Shown: positions 34,143 to 43,521 of the stretch, piece by piece
Layout: each line of letters starts with the position of its first letter
Numbering within the stretch: position 1 is the first letter of the stretch
Source of the DNA: Bolinopsis microptera
Lineage: Eukaryota > Ctenophora > Tentaculata > Lobata > Bolinopsidae
Reading direction: 5' to 3'
Length of the DNA stretch: 64,000 bases
NCBI RefSeq assembly: GCF_026151205.1
Contig: NC_087079.1
Coordinates: forward strand, 124,001 to 188,000
Notes under the pieces: model-generated
The model's database searches: none
Told to the model about the DNA's origin: nothing
The model's input: the letters and a program-made list of their open reading frames with translations, nothing else
Program-made: the position numbers and the translations under genes

Positions 34143-35001
34143 GTAGAGGCTCTTACGGGCAAAAAGACGTGTTTTCTGCTACGAGTTTAGAGACCTAACC
34201 GCTAATTGGACACAATAGTATGATGTCTAAGAATCGATAATATGTTAAGAAGTATAAATTTGGCCTTATTAGTCACGTGCTATACCAATGCGCGTTTTAA
34301 ACTTTGACAGTCTATTACTCTAAGGCAAATAAAGTAATTATATTCATATTTTGTCAGCAATAAGATTACATTGTTTTCTATTTGGTGTGAAAATATGAGC
34401 TAGAACGGACATAATCTCGCTGAGTTATAGCTGTTTGAAATTTATGATGAACGCGCGGATGCCAATTGATAACAACTAAATGCTTTTGAGCGTAGTGCGC
34501 GTCGAAAATTTGGCAAAAACGCTTGCGGAGTGACAATATTCAAGAAACTTCGATAAAGTATATGAAGTGGGTACTTCTCGGAAAGGAAAAATTCAGGCAA
34601 ACACGATGTGACTATTTTTGGGTTGATTTAATACAACTGCAAAAAATTATTCAAACTTCAAGCAAAAAAGTCAAAATTTTTACCACTTTTTTGGATTTTT
34701 ACCCCAAAAAAATAGAGGGATTTTTCAAATTTTTAAACCATCTTGTGCGGCTGTGTTTTAGCTATCTCCATGCAAGTTTTGCCGACATGCCAACAAAATT
34801 AACTTGTTCAAAATATCAAAAAACATGGTTTTTTGGCCTATTTTTTGGCCAAAAATCGGTTTTTTGCGATTTTACCCCCAAAAAGTCAGTCCAATCATCT
34901 TAAAACTACTTTTAATCGATTCTACGGTCAAAAATACGTATAGTAGGGTGTATCTGGGGTCCCTAGCGTATCAAGCAGACAATGCCCGTAAGAGCCTCTA
35001 C
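34143..35001. mobile_element. TA-flanked TIR element, 859 bp
   Basis: Inverted ends GTAGAGGCTCTTACGGGCA and TGCCCGTAAGAGCCTCTAC, each bordered by TA. The interior is AT-rich with no transposase; short F/K-rich open frames are not coding. Superfamily probably Tc1/mariner-like from the TA duplication alone. Confidence 0.85.
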
Positions 35002-35247
35002 TAATATTAGAAATCTAATATTTGGTCACTGAGATTTAACCCATCTAAATATGAATAAAATATTCAAACAATATACACATAATATAGCAATGACCCTATA
35101 TAAAATTCTGTAAAAATGGTACAAATTTAAAAACTGAGGTAAAAATAAAAATAAAACCCTTTGTAATAATATATATAAAATCCACTAAATCACATCACAA
35201 CAAAAAGCAGTTTAGACCCCCATCCAACTAGAGCACTCCATGACCTT

Positions 35248-36377
35248 TTAGGGTTTAAGAGTGTTGATCAGGTTAAGGTCCAAATCACTTATTGCCGTGG
35301 GTGGAAGGGTTCTGGTACCTCTGTACCCCCTGATAGAGATTATACAGGTTCTGAGTAGATCAAAACGCAGTCTGCGTCTGACAAATGACATCACATCACA
35401 ATACCGTTGGCCTTTCTTTAGGCTGATCTTTTCAGCGAGATGTTTTAGAAACTGTGAAGCCTCAGTTGCCATTCCTCCTGTAGTACTGAACACCAGTGGC
35501 GTGAATGTAGCCTTTTCAACATTGAGGACTCTGTCATTGTACTCACGTTTTTTGCTTTTCTCGTGAGATTGGTACATCTGTGAGATGCTCTTGTCACTGT
35601 TGGACTGGGCTTGAGGGTGAAGTACCCTTACATCTGTGAATGCCCTGTCCAGCGGCGACCAAAACGATCTCGCACTGATGTCCAGTCTTGCACCATCCTG
35701 TCTATTTGTTCCATTAGATAGTTCAAGTGTGTGAGGAACGGAGAGAAGCTGGGGCGGGGTTCTGTTTCAACGTCTTTGCAAACAGTGGTTAGGAGTTCAG
35801 CTATTGTATCTCTTAGTGAATTGTGTCTAAGTGAAACGTAGCCTCCAATTTTGCAGGTTAGAGTATGGTTGATATGATTTTGATTTCCACATACACATAG
35901 GGGACTTATGTTAGCTGTAGACAGTGTAAGATTATATCTGAGTGAGAGGGCATCAAAGAATTCTTGTTTGTTAAGGACGTACCCACATGCTTTTAGAGGG
36001 AGTGTGGATAACCAAATGGATGCTCCTTTTTCACTAAGGAGTTCTAATTGCCTTTGAGTTGATGGGGATACCTCATTCATAATAGTTTCACGTTGGTGTT
36101 TGTAAAGCTCTTCCTTACGCTTCTTTACTTCACTTATGATGTCATGCTGCAGTTCTTCGTTTAGTTGGAAAGTAGTAAGCTGTTGGAAAACTGCTTCTGT
36201 GAGCTGTTTTGTAGCATTTACTGAGTTAGTGTACTCCATCTCTGCTGTTGATGTGCAGTCTGGAATTCTCAGCCCGCCCATTCCTGCAGGAAGTGAAGCT
36301 ATTTGTCTGATTTGATCAGGCACAAAACTTTTGCCCATAATGGCTGGTATAAAGTCTTCCTTGACACAATATTCCAA
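35248..36377 (-). pseudogene. element E, C-terminal part of an unusual reverse-transcriptase protein
   Basis: It begins LEYCVKEDFIPAIMGKSF and runs through GMGGLRIPD, GASIWLSTLPLKACGYVLN, FFDALSLRYN, a cysteine/histidine cluster (CVCGNQNHINHTLTC, then GGYVSLRHNSLRD) and, after a frameshift near 35680, ARSFWSPLDRAFTDVRV to a stop at 35248. It continues the RT fragment at 48945-49571; the 12.6 kb between them is inserted LINE material. The RT carries GTTQGD and YADD, so this is a retroelement, but I cannot assign the clade with confidence (DIRS-like or an odd non-LTR lineage). Confidence 0.7.
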
Positions 36378-36699
36378 GTGTTTAAGTAAAACAAAATTTT
36401 TAAGTAAAACAAAATTTAAATTTTATTGCCATTACAATGAATAATGATATCATAATAAATATAAGTAGACATCCGATAATAAACTTGTTACATCCAGTAC
36501 AACCCAAGATGTCAGCCGACGCGACTTACAAAAATAAAGAAAGCTAGCATGTTATGTTCATTGTTCATAGTTTTTCTAACGAGCATGCTTAGCACTTAGG
36601 CTGTACTACGGAAATAGCTTTAATTCTACGTCATATTAAAAACTTTACATCATTTTTGAGATACAAAAATAAATTTTAAAATAAATAACTCTTTTGCTA

Positions 36700-36812
36700 T
36701 TTAGGCGCGGCACCGCGCTTGACCCACATGCTATACAGTGTGTAGCAACACAGCGCTGAAAACAGAAGCTGAATGAGCTATAACATATAAGCGGTGCGTG
36801 CGCCGCGCCTAA
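36700..36812. repeat. GC-rich inverted repeat
   Basis: TTTAGGCGCGGC at the left and GCCGCGCCTAAA at the right, about 90 bp apart, in AT-rich sequence in the 3' region of LINE C. It may be a tiny MITE or a hairpin; no target duplication was seen. Confidence 0.55.
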
Positions 36813-37081
36813 ACCTAAAACCATAAACTTTAAATATTGTCAAGATATTAAACGAGTTTTGCAAAATAATATAGCATGCTGACTTCGTAGGATATTACAA
36901 TTATACCAGTGCCAGTTCCAAATGTGAGTCAGCGCTTAAACCAAAAGCAGTTGGCAAAAGGAGCCAGTTGCCTGCAAGAGCTTTACTAGCACCCGATTTA
37001 CCACTTTTGGAGCACAAACTCAAACCTAAAACCGGCCAAGCACAAAAATATGTTATCGCCACGATTGGGTGGATTGATTCC

Positions 37082-37115
37082 CAGAATATTTATCAGCATG
37101 CTGATAAATATTCTG
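37082..37115. repeat. perfect 34-bp palindrome
   Basis: Symmetric about AGCATGCT; the half-site is CAGAATATTTATCAGCA. There is no loop, so it can form a cruciform or a 17-bp hairpin in RNA. It lies in the 3' region of LINE C. Confidence 0.9.
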
Positions 37116-37909
37116 CTGCAGCACGCGGCACTAATAGTATATGAAGTTCATTATCGAATTTTAGATATGCCCTGGATCGTTTAACACATATATAAAAGGT
37201 TATTAAAGAATAATTAATGTTTGGTTCGTATATAAATCGATATTAATCAATTATTTAAAATAGTATTTGTGTTTGTTATTATTAACTATTGAGTTGCGTT
37301 CGATTTAAATATTAAAACACTACTACAATACATTTCACAAAACAAAACGACGGGGACACAGAAAGGAGAAGGACAACACATCACACGTAAGGAAACTGCT
37401 GCTGTTGACGAGTATCTGATTATATTAATTATGGGTCTTTTGTTCATTAAAATAAGTGTGATCATACTTCTAGAGTATATTGGGCTGACACAGTTGCTGC
37501 AAGGTTAACATTGGGGTCCAAAACCGGGAGTGTGATACAACTTAATTTCGCGTTACGTAGTAATAATATAAGAGATACAAAATATAAAATATAAGTCACT
37601 GTAGGTTCACGGATATAGCGCGGCTTCATTTCATTATTCTGGCGCGGTAAATCACGCTGGGTAATGAAATGATAGAGTTATACAATATTTAAGTTTCGCG
37701 CGCTACGTTTACACAATATATTTGTGAGTCCGTCCCATGTTCCAGACGAACACTCCAGACAAGTCCAGACACCAGTGTAAAGCGGATGATCAGTGTTCTG
37801 TGTTATATGTGTGAATATATAGTTTCTATGTTTGACTGTGGTGTGTATTGTGTGTGTTATTTTGTGTGTGTAGTATGAAATCTATATGGACTAGTTTGTG
37901 TGTTCTTAA

Positions 37910-38098
37910 TTATAGGCACATGTCATTTCCATCAAAGTTGAGTTCTGACCATTCATCAGTGTTTCCAGCTTTTTGAGCATTGAGTAGCATAGATTTAATG
38001 CGACCTTTAACAAGTGCAATTGGGGACGAGAAGTCAATCTTACTAGAAGGTTTAAGGAATTTATTCCACATATTCGAGGTTTTATATACAAACAAATT
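37910..38098 (-). pseudogene. LINE C ORF2, C-terminal remainder beyond the LINE B insertion
   Basis: The frame reads FVYKTSNMWNKFLKPSSKID and ends ...DGNDMCL. It supplies the conserved C-terminal 'W-N-x-L' segment that is missing from the end of the ORF2 frame at 43463, in the same orientation. This shows that B inserted into C rather than lying beside it. Confidence 0.8.
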
Positions 38099-41000
38099 GG
38101 TTTTTTTTTATTAAATACTTTTCAAATTTTACAGAGTACAGCAATAGATGAATATAAAATAGAATCGTTCAAAATATCGCCCCCATCTGTAAAATATGAT
38201 GGGCACCCAAACACGGTAAACACATAGTGAACTATGTCCGCAGTAACTTGGACCCATTACATCGAATTAATCTAAATCCAAAAATTTATGAAAAACTATT
38301 TAATAACAAACAAATCCATGGTGAATAACTGTGGATATATAGTCAAAATTGGTATTTCAATACGTCAAATTCCAGATACATTAGATACAGGTCTGATATG
38401 GTCATTAATGTGTGAGGTGTGCGGGTGAAGTGTGATATGATGTTGAAAGTATAGGAAGGTAGATAAAAAATTAATAAAACAAAAATAATAATAATATGGG
38501 GAGAAAAGAGACTAGGCTAGGCTGTTGTTTCACTATCCAATAAACATTTCCATAGATGCTTAGTGACCTCAGCTTTGAAAACACTAGTAGACACAATCTG
38601 TCTTACCTGTAAAGGGAGTCCATTCCACAGTATATGAGTTCTGTAGAAAAATGATTTTGCCAGTGGGCTATTTGAGGTACATAAGGTGTGTGAATTCTGA
38701 CTTAACTTAGGTAAAATTGATGACACAATAGACAGACTGTCGAGGTGGCAACGTCTTAGTCGAGAAGTGCCCTGATATAAAGTGAGATAGTGAGGCAGCG
38801 ATACAGGAATTAGATTGTTCAGAACTTTGTGGAAAAAAATAAGATCATTCAAGTCAAACTTTTGAGACAAAGGGAGAATGTCGACAAGCTTGCACTTTTT
38901 GACATATTGCTCAGGTGGATAACTGCGGCCCTCTTCAGACAGAATCCATTTAATAGCTCTCTTTTGGAGACTTTCTAATTTATCACTAAGTGATTTATTA
39001 CAAGGGCGCCAGATTATGGAACAATTTTCGAATTGGCTACGAACTAGGGAGAGGTAAAGCGCCCGGCGACGTTTCAGATCAATGACAATATGGCCATCTC
39101 TTCTGACCATACCAAGTTGTTGGCAGGCCTTAGTATAAATTCTGTCGCACTGACTATTCCAACTTAGCTTAGGAGTAACATCGACTCCAAGATCTTTTTC
39201 TAACTCTACATACACAAGAGGAGAGCCATCAAGATTATATGCGAATGGAGGAGATAAAGATGGTTTTCCTGAAACAATAAGCACTTTACATTTTGCTGGA
39301 TGGAATCGCATTTTGTTTCTAAGTGCCCAGTCAGAGAGATAGTCTATATCCATTTGTAAATTGGTATTATCAGAAGATGAATGTATTTTACGCCAGATTT
39401 TTGTATCATCGGCATACAAAACAATATCAGTATTATCTGAAAGGCCAAGAGGAATATCATTGATAAACAATACAAAAAGTAAGGGACCAAGGATAGAGCC
39501 CTGGGGGACACCAGAATTAACTGAGAGGGTAGATGACATCTCATTACCAATAACCACTCTTTGGTAACGGCCTTGAAGGTAATTGGTAAGAAATTTGAGA
39601 AGTGTACCATCAATGTTATATAAGGTCTTTAGCTTATGAAGAAGGATATCATGATTTACAGAATCAAATGCCTTAGCAAAATCAAAATACACAACATGAT
39701 TGATAATGTTTTCGTTAAGAGACAATGCCAGGCTATCACAAAAATCAACCATATTGGTTGTGCATGACTTGTGCTCTAGAAAACCATGCTGCCTGGGATC
39801 AAGAAGGGTACTTGTCAAAGAAAGCAGTTTACGTTTAACAATGCGCTCAAAAACTTTCATGACTAAACAAGTAAGGGATATTGGTCTATAGTTTTCAACC
39901 TCACTTTTCTTACCTTTCTTAAATATTGGGACAACATTTGCAAGTTTCCATTCTTGTGGAATGTAGCCGCTGTTGTAGGATCCACGAAAAATGCATGTTA
40001 GAGGGTAAGCTAAACCTACGGAACAATTTTTTAGAATTTTACCGTGTATGCCATCTGGTCCCTGGGCTTTATTTGAATTAATATTTGAAAGAAGCTTACG
40101 AACATCCCGATGATCGAAGTCAATATCAAAATCAACATCATTGACATAGGAGATGTCAGTGTCATAAAGTGAAGGATCCGAAAACTGGTTATAAAAGAAA
40201 GAATTGAAAAGTTCAGCTTGATCTTTGGGATTGAACCGAAGCTGTCCAGAATAACTAACACAATTAGGAATACGGCAGGAGTTAGATTTATACTTAACAT
40301 GTGACCAAAACTTCTTAGTTATAAGCGCTGGATCATCACTATTAAAAAGATTATCTCTTATTTTGGCTGATGAGAGCCTCTTAAAATCTTTACGGCTAGT
40401 AACAAACTTTAACTCATCAGAAATAGAACCAGAAATTTTAAATTTAGCTCTGAGTCTATCTTTTTTACGGCATGAAGAAAAAAGTTCACTATCGAACCAC
40501 GGGGGTTGGAACTCTGATTTAATAATTACTTTAGGAATATGTATATCAACTAAATTCATAATGCAGTCTTTAACTAACTTCCAAGACGAATCAGGATCTA
40601 GGCATTCTAGGACTTGCCAATTAATCGAGCATAATTCACGATTAATCATGTCCCAGTTTGCTTTCTTAAAATTATAGATTTTACGTTTAGGAGTTTTCTT
40701 ACGGGAAAAGGAGCTTTTAATTGAAAAAGTGACAGGAAAATGATCAGATTTGCACACGGAATGAGGATCACAGACATTCAAGTTATCGATTGTGTTATCA
40801 TAATTACTGAGAAGAATGTCTAATGTATTACCACTTTTATGGGTGGGTGATGTGATCAACTGGGAGAGAGAAAGATCACTGAAAGAGTCTATGAAGGATT
40901 GCTCAATAGGTACGGTACTGGATGAAGATAGCCAGTCTGTATGGGGGAGATTAAAATCACCAATAACATAGATTTTAGGGGGATTCTTTTTGGAAACTAG

Positions 41001-43475
41001 CTTGCGAATATAACTAACTATGACATCATGATTAGGTAACCCAAGAGTTCCTACTCTATAACAAGTACAGATTACAATACTCTCTTTGTTAGGAAAAGAA
41101 ATTTTAACGGCAAGCATTTCTGCACCTAGGCTAACTGGTAGTCGGGTTGTAGTGGCGTCGAGATCAGACCGAACAGCCAAAAGAACACCACCTCCATTTT
41201 CCCTAAACTTTTTAGGGTTATTAGGATCTTGAGGATGAGTCTTTCTCGTGCGGTCATTGCGGAAGATTTCATATTGAGAAGAAGGAAAGATTTCGTTGCT
41301 AGAAATAGATTTTTTGAGCCAAGTCTCATTTAGGGCAATTATGTCAGGCTGCTCTATGTTAGCAAAGGATTGAAGTTCGGAAATCTTATTACCATCAAGA
41401 AGGGGATGGGAGGAGCTTAGGTTACTGAAAGGAATGAGACCTTGGACATTTTGGTAGAGTACAGATAGGGAGTTGGGACCTGGATTAAGCATAGAAGGAT
41501 TAACAAGAGTTATCAAAAGAAAGTTAAGAGAGAAAACCCAAAGAATGAATAAAGAGACTAGACGCCTGAGGCGGCTGGAATACTTGACTCTATTCATCTT
41601 ACCAGGGAGAAGAACATTTCTTATAAACCATGAGGAGATAATTACAAAGAAAAGTTTGATGTGGGAGCAAGCAAGAGATGGTATAAGATAACGTGGGCTG
41701 TCAAGGAGTAGAGAGGAATGATTATTAGAATCTAGGGGGAATACGGTGTTCATGGACCTAACCGTGGAGAGAAGAATTGGGAGAAAGTAAGTCATGATGA
41801 GAGAATAGAAGAGAAACATATGATTATGATAATTGTAGTTGATGTGTGGGGTGTATGGAGACTTAAATGTGTAAATTTTGTTAGGTATAAACGTGTTGAT
41901 ATGTATAAGTGCATTTCTTGACTGTGTACGAGGCCTTTTGCATGCAAAAAGACCTATTCTAAGTCTAAACGATTCATTGTCTAACATATTGGAAAATGGA
42001 CAGTGACCGAATGTACCTGAAATGGGAGGCATAAAATTGAGAAAAAGATTAAATCAGAGATTTGTTTGAGTTTTAATTTTAGGCGCAACGTCTTAATCAA
42101 AATATTAAATGGAAGAAAAGATCAAAGATTTAAATTCCCAGAAGATTATTTACAACCCTGTCAAAACTGTGTTCGTTTACAACAAACTTAAGCCAAGTGG
42201 ACAGTAAACCTACTCCTCTCATGTTGAGATGAAGCCAATCATGGTATAGAAGTTCATTACATGATCTAAAGTCTCGAGTTAAAAAGACTGAGAAACAGTC
42301 TAAGAACACGCAATTATTATTTAGGCATAAGTCTTTAAGTAGATTATTAAAATCTAGAACATTCTTTGCTATGTAGGAATATAAACATTTAATAGGAAGA
42401 CAACATTGGATAATTATAATTGCAGCGGGAAATAACTGCTTAGTGGTGTCAATTAATTCAGTAAGATACTTCCTAAGGAACTGAACCCCATACTTAGAAT
42501 GTTTAATGTCATTTGTACCAACACTCAATATAATTTTTTCAATATCGTCAGCTTCTGCAGCTGCATGAGTTTTATGAAAATTATGAATGTTTTCAGTGAT
42601 GTCTCTAATTTTTGCACCACTTTGAGACACATTGATTACTTTCCTTCCCCGGAATCCCAACTTATTTGTCCGTACGAATTTTGTCATTGACGTACCAAAC
42701 AGGACAGTGGTTTTCCTGCTCTTCGGTTTTCTTGGAGTATTTCGGTAGTAAAGGGTTGGTGTTGAGGTGGTGGTGGGCGGCATAGGAATTGTAGTGCGGG
42801 CAATCTGCTCCTTGACTACATTTGTATCTGTCTTCGGTATCTGGCAGCGAAAAGATAAGCTATACCGAGTCCCCTTAACTGAGCTCTCTGCACGAACCTT
42901 GTGAAGACAATATTCCTGACACCCCGGTTTCATAATATACAAACTACAGTCCTTTGGGGTGATATAGCATTTACTGTTACATCGCTTATCCCCATTTTCT
43001 GGAATTATGTCGATGGTCCTCTCAGCTCCAAATGAAACTACATAAATACCTTGCGACTGGTCAAGAGACACCTCGTCGTCGTTGTGGTACCTAGTTGCAC
43101 AAGAACCAGACTTGTACATGCTTGCTAGGCATGAGTTTAGCTTGCAGCCAAACTTGGAGTTGATATCATGCATAAGCTCTGATATCCCAGGATAATTTAA
43201 AATATCGATTGGCTCCTTAGTCGTGGTGTGTCCATTTGAGGAAGACCATACATATTCTTCTCCAGTGGAAGTGAGCCACTTTGTGGCAGTTTTCACAGCA
43301 GTTTGCTTGGCCATAAGTGTTTCAAGTTCAGACATCAACGTGCCATGTTGAACACTCTTGTTCTGAACAAAATCTGAATGCAACTCCAAGAAGTCCTCGC
43401 ATTTAACAGAATTTCTCTTAAGTTTCATGACATTCTCAACACTGGCCTTGAGAGCTTTCAGCTCATTTAATGAAA
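38099..43475 (-). mobile_element. LINE B, CR1/L2-like retrotransposon, intact frames, inserted in LINE C
   Basis: About 5.4 kb with ORF1 (43521-42130) and ORF2 (42032-38517) both open, ending in an A-rich tail (T run at 38101-38109 on the plus strand). The 5' end lies within the LINE C ORF2 frame, so the first residues of the ORF1 frame are borrowed from LINE C and this copy may be slightly 5'-truncated. It is the youngest element of the nest. I found no clean target-site duplication. Confidence 0.85.
38517..42032 (-). CDS. LINE B ORF2: N-terminal hydrophobic region, NPGP motif, endonuclease, reverse transcriptase (1171 aa, intact)
   Basis: Residues about 72-90, 124-141 and 158-177 are three strongly hydrophobic stretches, which is unusual for a LINE ORF2. 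NPGP at 183-186 (41475-41486) lies just before the endonuclease start (LSVLYQNVQGL). NPGP is the end of 2A ribosome-skipping peptides, but the upstream D-V-E residues are not kept. Endonuclease motifs: LNETWL, IGDFNLP, NTLDILL, KSDHFPV. RT motifs: [44 protein letters not shown]. The C-terminus has the HILWNGLP segment. The frame is complete, so activity is conceivable. The first 60 or so residues before the hydrophobic region may be a non-native extension. Confidence 0.92.
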   Translation of the reverse strand: MPPISGTFGHCPFSNMLDNESFRLRIGLFACKRPRTQSRNALIHINTFIPNKIYTFKSPYTPHINYNYHNHMFLFYSLIMTYFLPILLSTVRSMNTVFPLDSNNHSSLLLDSPRYLIPSLACSHIKLFFVIISSWFIRNVLLPGKMNRVKYSSRLRRLVSLFILWVFSLNFLLITLVNPSMLNPGPNSLSVLYQNVQGLIPFSNLSSSHPLLDGNKISELQSFANIEQPDIIALNETWLKKSISSNEIFPSSQYEIFRNDRTRKTHPQDPNNPKKFRENGGGVLLAVRSDLDATTTRLPVSLGAEMLAVKISFPNKESIVICTCYRVGTLGLPNHDVIVSYIRKLVSKKNPPKIYVIGDFNLPHTDWLSSSSTVPIEQSFIDSFSDLSLSQLITSPTHKSGNTLDILLSNYDNTIDNLNVCDPHSVCKSDHFPVTFSIKSSFSRKKTPKRKIYNFKKANWDMINRELCSINWQVLECLDPDSSWKLVKDCIMNLVDIHIPKVIIKSEFQPPWFDSELFSSCRKKDRLRAKFKISGSISDELKFVTSRKDFKRLSSAKIRDNLFNSDDPALITKKFWSHVKYKSNSCRIPNCVSYSGQLRFNPKDQAELFNSFFYNQFSDPSLYDTDISYVNDVDFDIDFDHRDVRKLLSNINSNKAQGPDGIHGKILKNCSVGLAYPLTCIFRGSYNSGYIPQEWKLANVVPIFKKGKKSEVENYRPISLTCLVMKVFERIVKRKLLSLTSTLLDPRQHGFLEHKSCTTNMVDFCDSLALSLNENIINHVVYFDFAKAFDSVNHDILLHKLKTLYNIDGTLLKFLTNYLQGRYQRVVIGNEMSSTLSVNSGVPQGSILGPLLFVLFINDIPLGLSDNTDIVLYADDTKIWRKIHSSSDNTNLQMDIDYLSDWALRNKMRFHPAKCKVLIVSGKPSLSPPFAYNLDGSPLVYVELEKDLGVDVTPKLSWNSQCDRIYTKACQQLGMVRRDGHIVIDLKRRRALYLSLVRSQFENCSIIWRPCNKSLSDKLESLQKRAIKWILSEEGRSYPPEQYVKKCKLVDILPLSQKFDLNDLIFFHKVLNNLIPVSLPHYLTLYQGTSRLRRCHLDSLSIVSSILPKLSQNSHTLCTSNSPLAKSFFYRTHILWNGLPLQVRQIVSTSVFKAEVTKHLWKCLLDSETTA

Positions 43476-43521
43476 ACGAGTTTAAACCCCGTTGCAGCGG
43501 GGTTAATAAAGTAGTTATCAC
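42130..43521 (-). CDS. LINE B ORF1: AlkB-like dioxygenase plus SGNH hydrolase (463 aa, intact)
   Basis: A helical N-terminus is followed at residues about 80-228 by an AlkB-like 2OG-Fe(II) dioxygenase: M-x-Y at 135-137, H146-x-D148, distal H207, R219-x5-R225. A Thr/Pro linker leads to an SGNH hydrolase at 271-450 with block I (GTSM 276-279), block III (GTND 335-338) and block V (D428-x2-H431 in HDWLHLN). The block I nucleophile serine is S278. Both domains are intact in one frame. CR1 ORF1 esterases are known; dioxygenase fusion is what I consider unusual. The first 15 or so residues come from the LINE C junction; a shorter start (for example Met32) is possible. Confidence 0.88.
   Translation of the reverse strand: MITTLLTPLQRGLNSFSLNELKALKASVENVMKLKRNSVKCEDFLELHSDFVQNKSVQHGTLMSELETLMAKQTAVKTATKWLTSTGEEYVWSSSNGHTTTKEPIDILNYPGISELMHDINSKFGCKLNSCLASMYKSGSCATRYHNDDEVSLDQSQGIYVVSFGAERTIDIIPENGDKRCNSKCYITPKDCSLYIMKPGCQEYCLHKVRAESSVKGTRYSLSFRCQIPKTDTNVVKEQIARTTIPMPPTTTSTPTLYYRNTPRKPKSRKTTVLFGTSMTKFVRTNKLGFRGRKVINVSQSGAKIRDITENIHNFHKTHAAAEADDIEKIILSVGTNDIKHSKYGVQFLRKYLTELIDTTKQLFPAAIIIIQCCLPIKCLYSYIAKNVLDFNNLLKDLCLNNNCVFLDCFSVFLTRDFRSCNELLYHDWLHLNMRGVGLLSTWLKFVVNEHSFDRVVNNLLGI

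Noticed and set aside
34523-34903. 126-codon F/K-rich frame as a gene
   Set aside because: AT-rich interior of a TIR element with low-complexity composition and no homologous motif.
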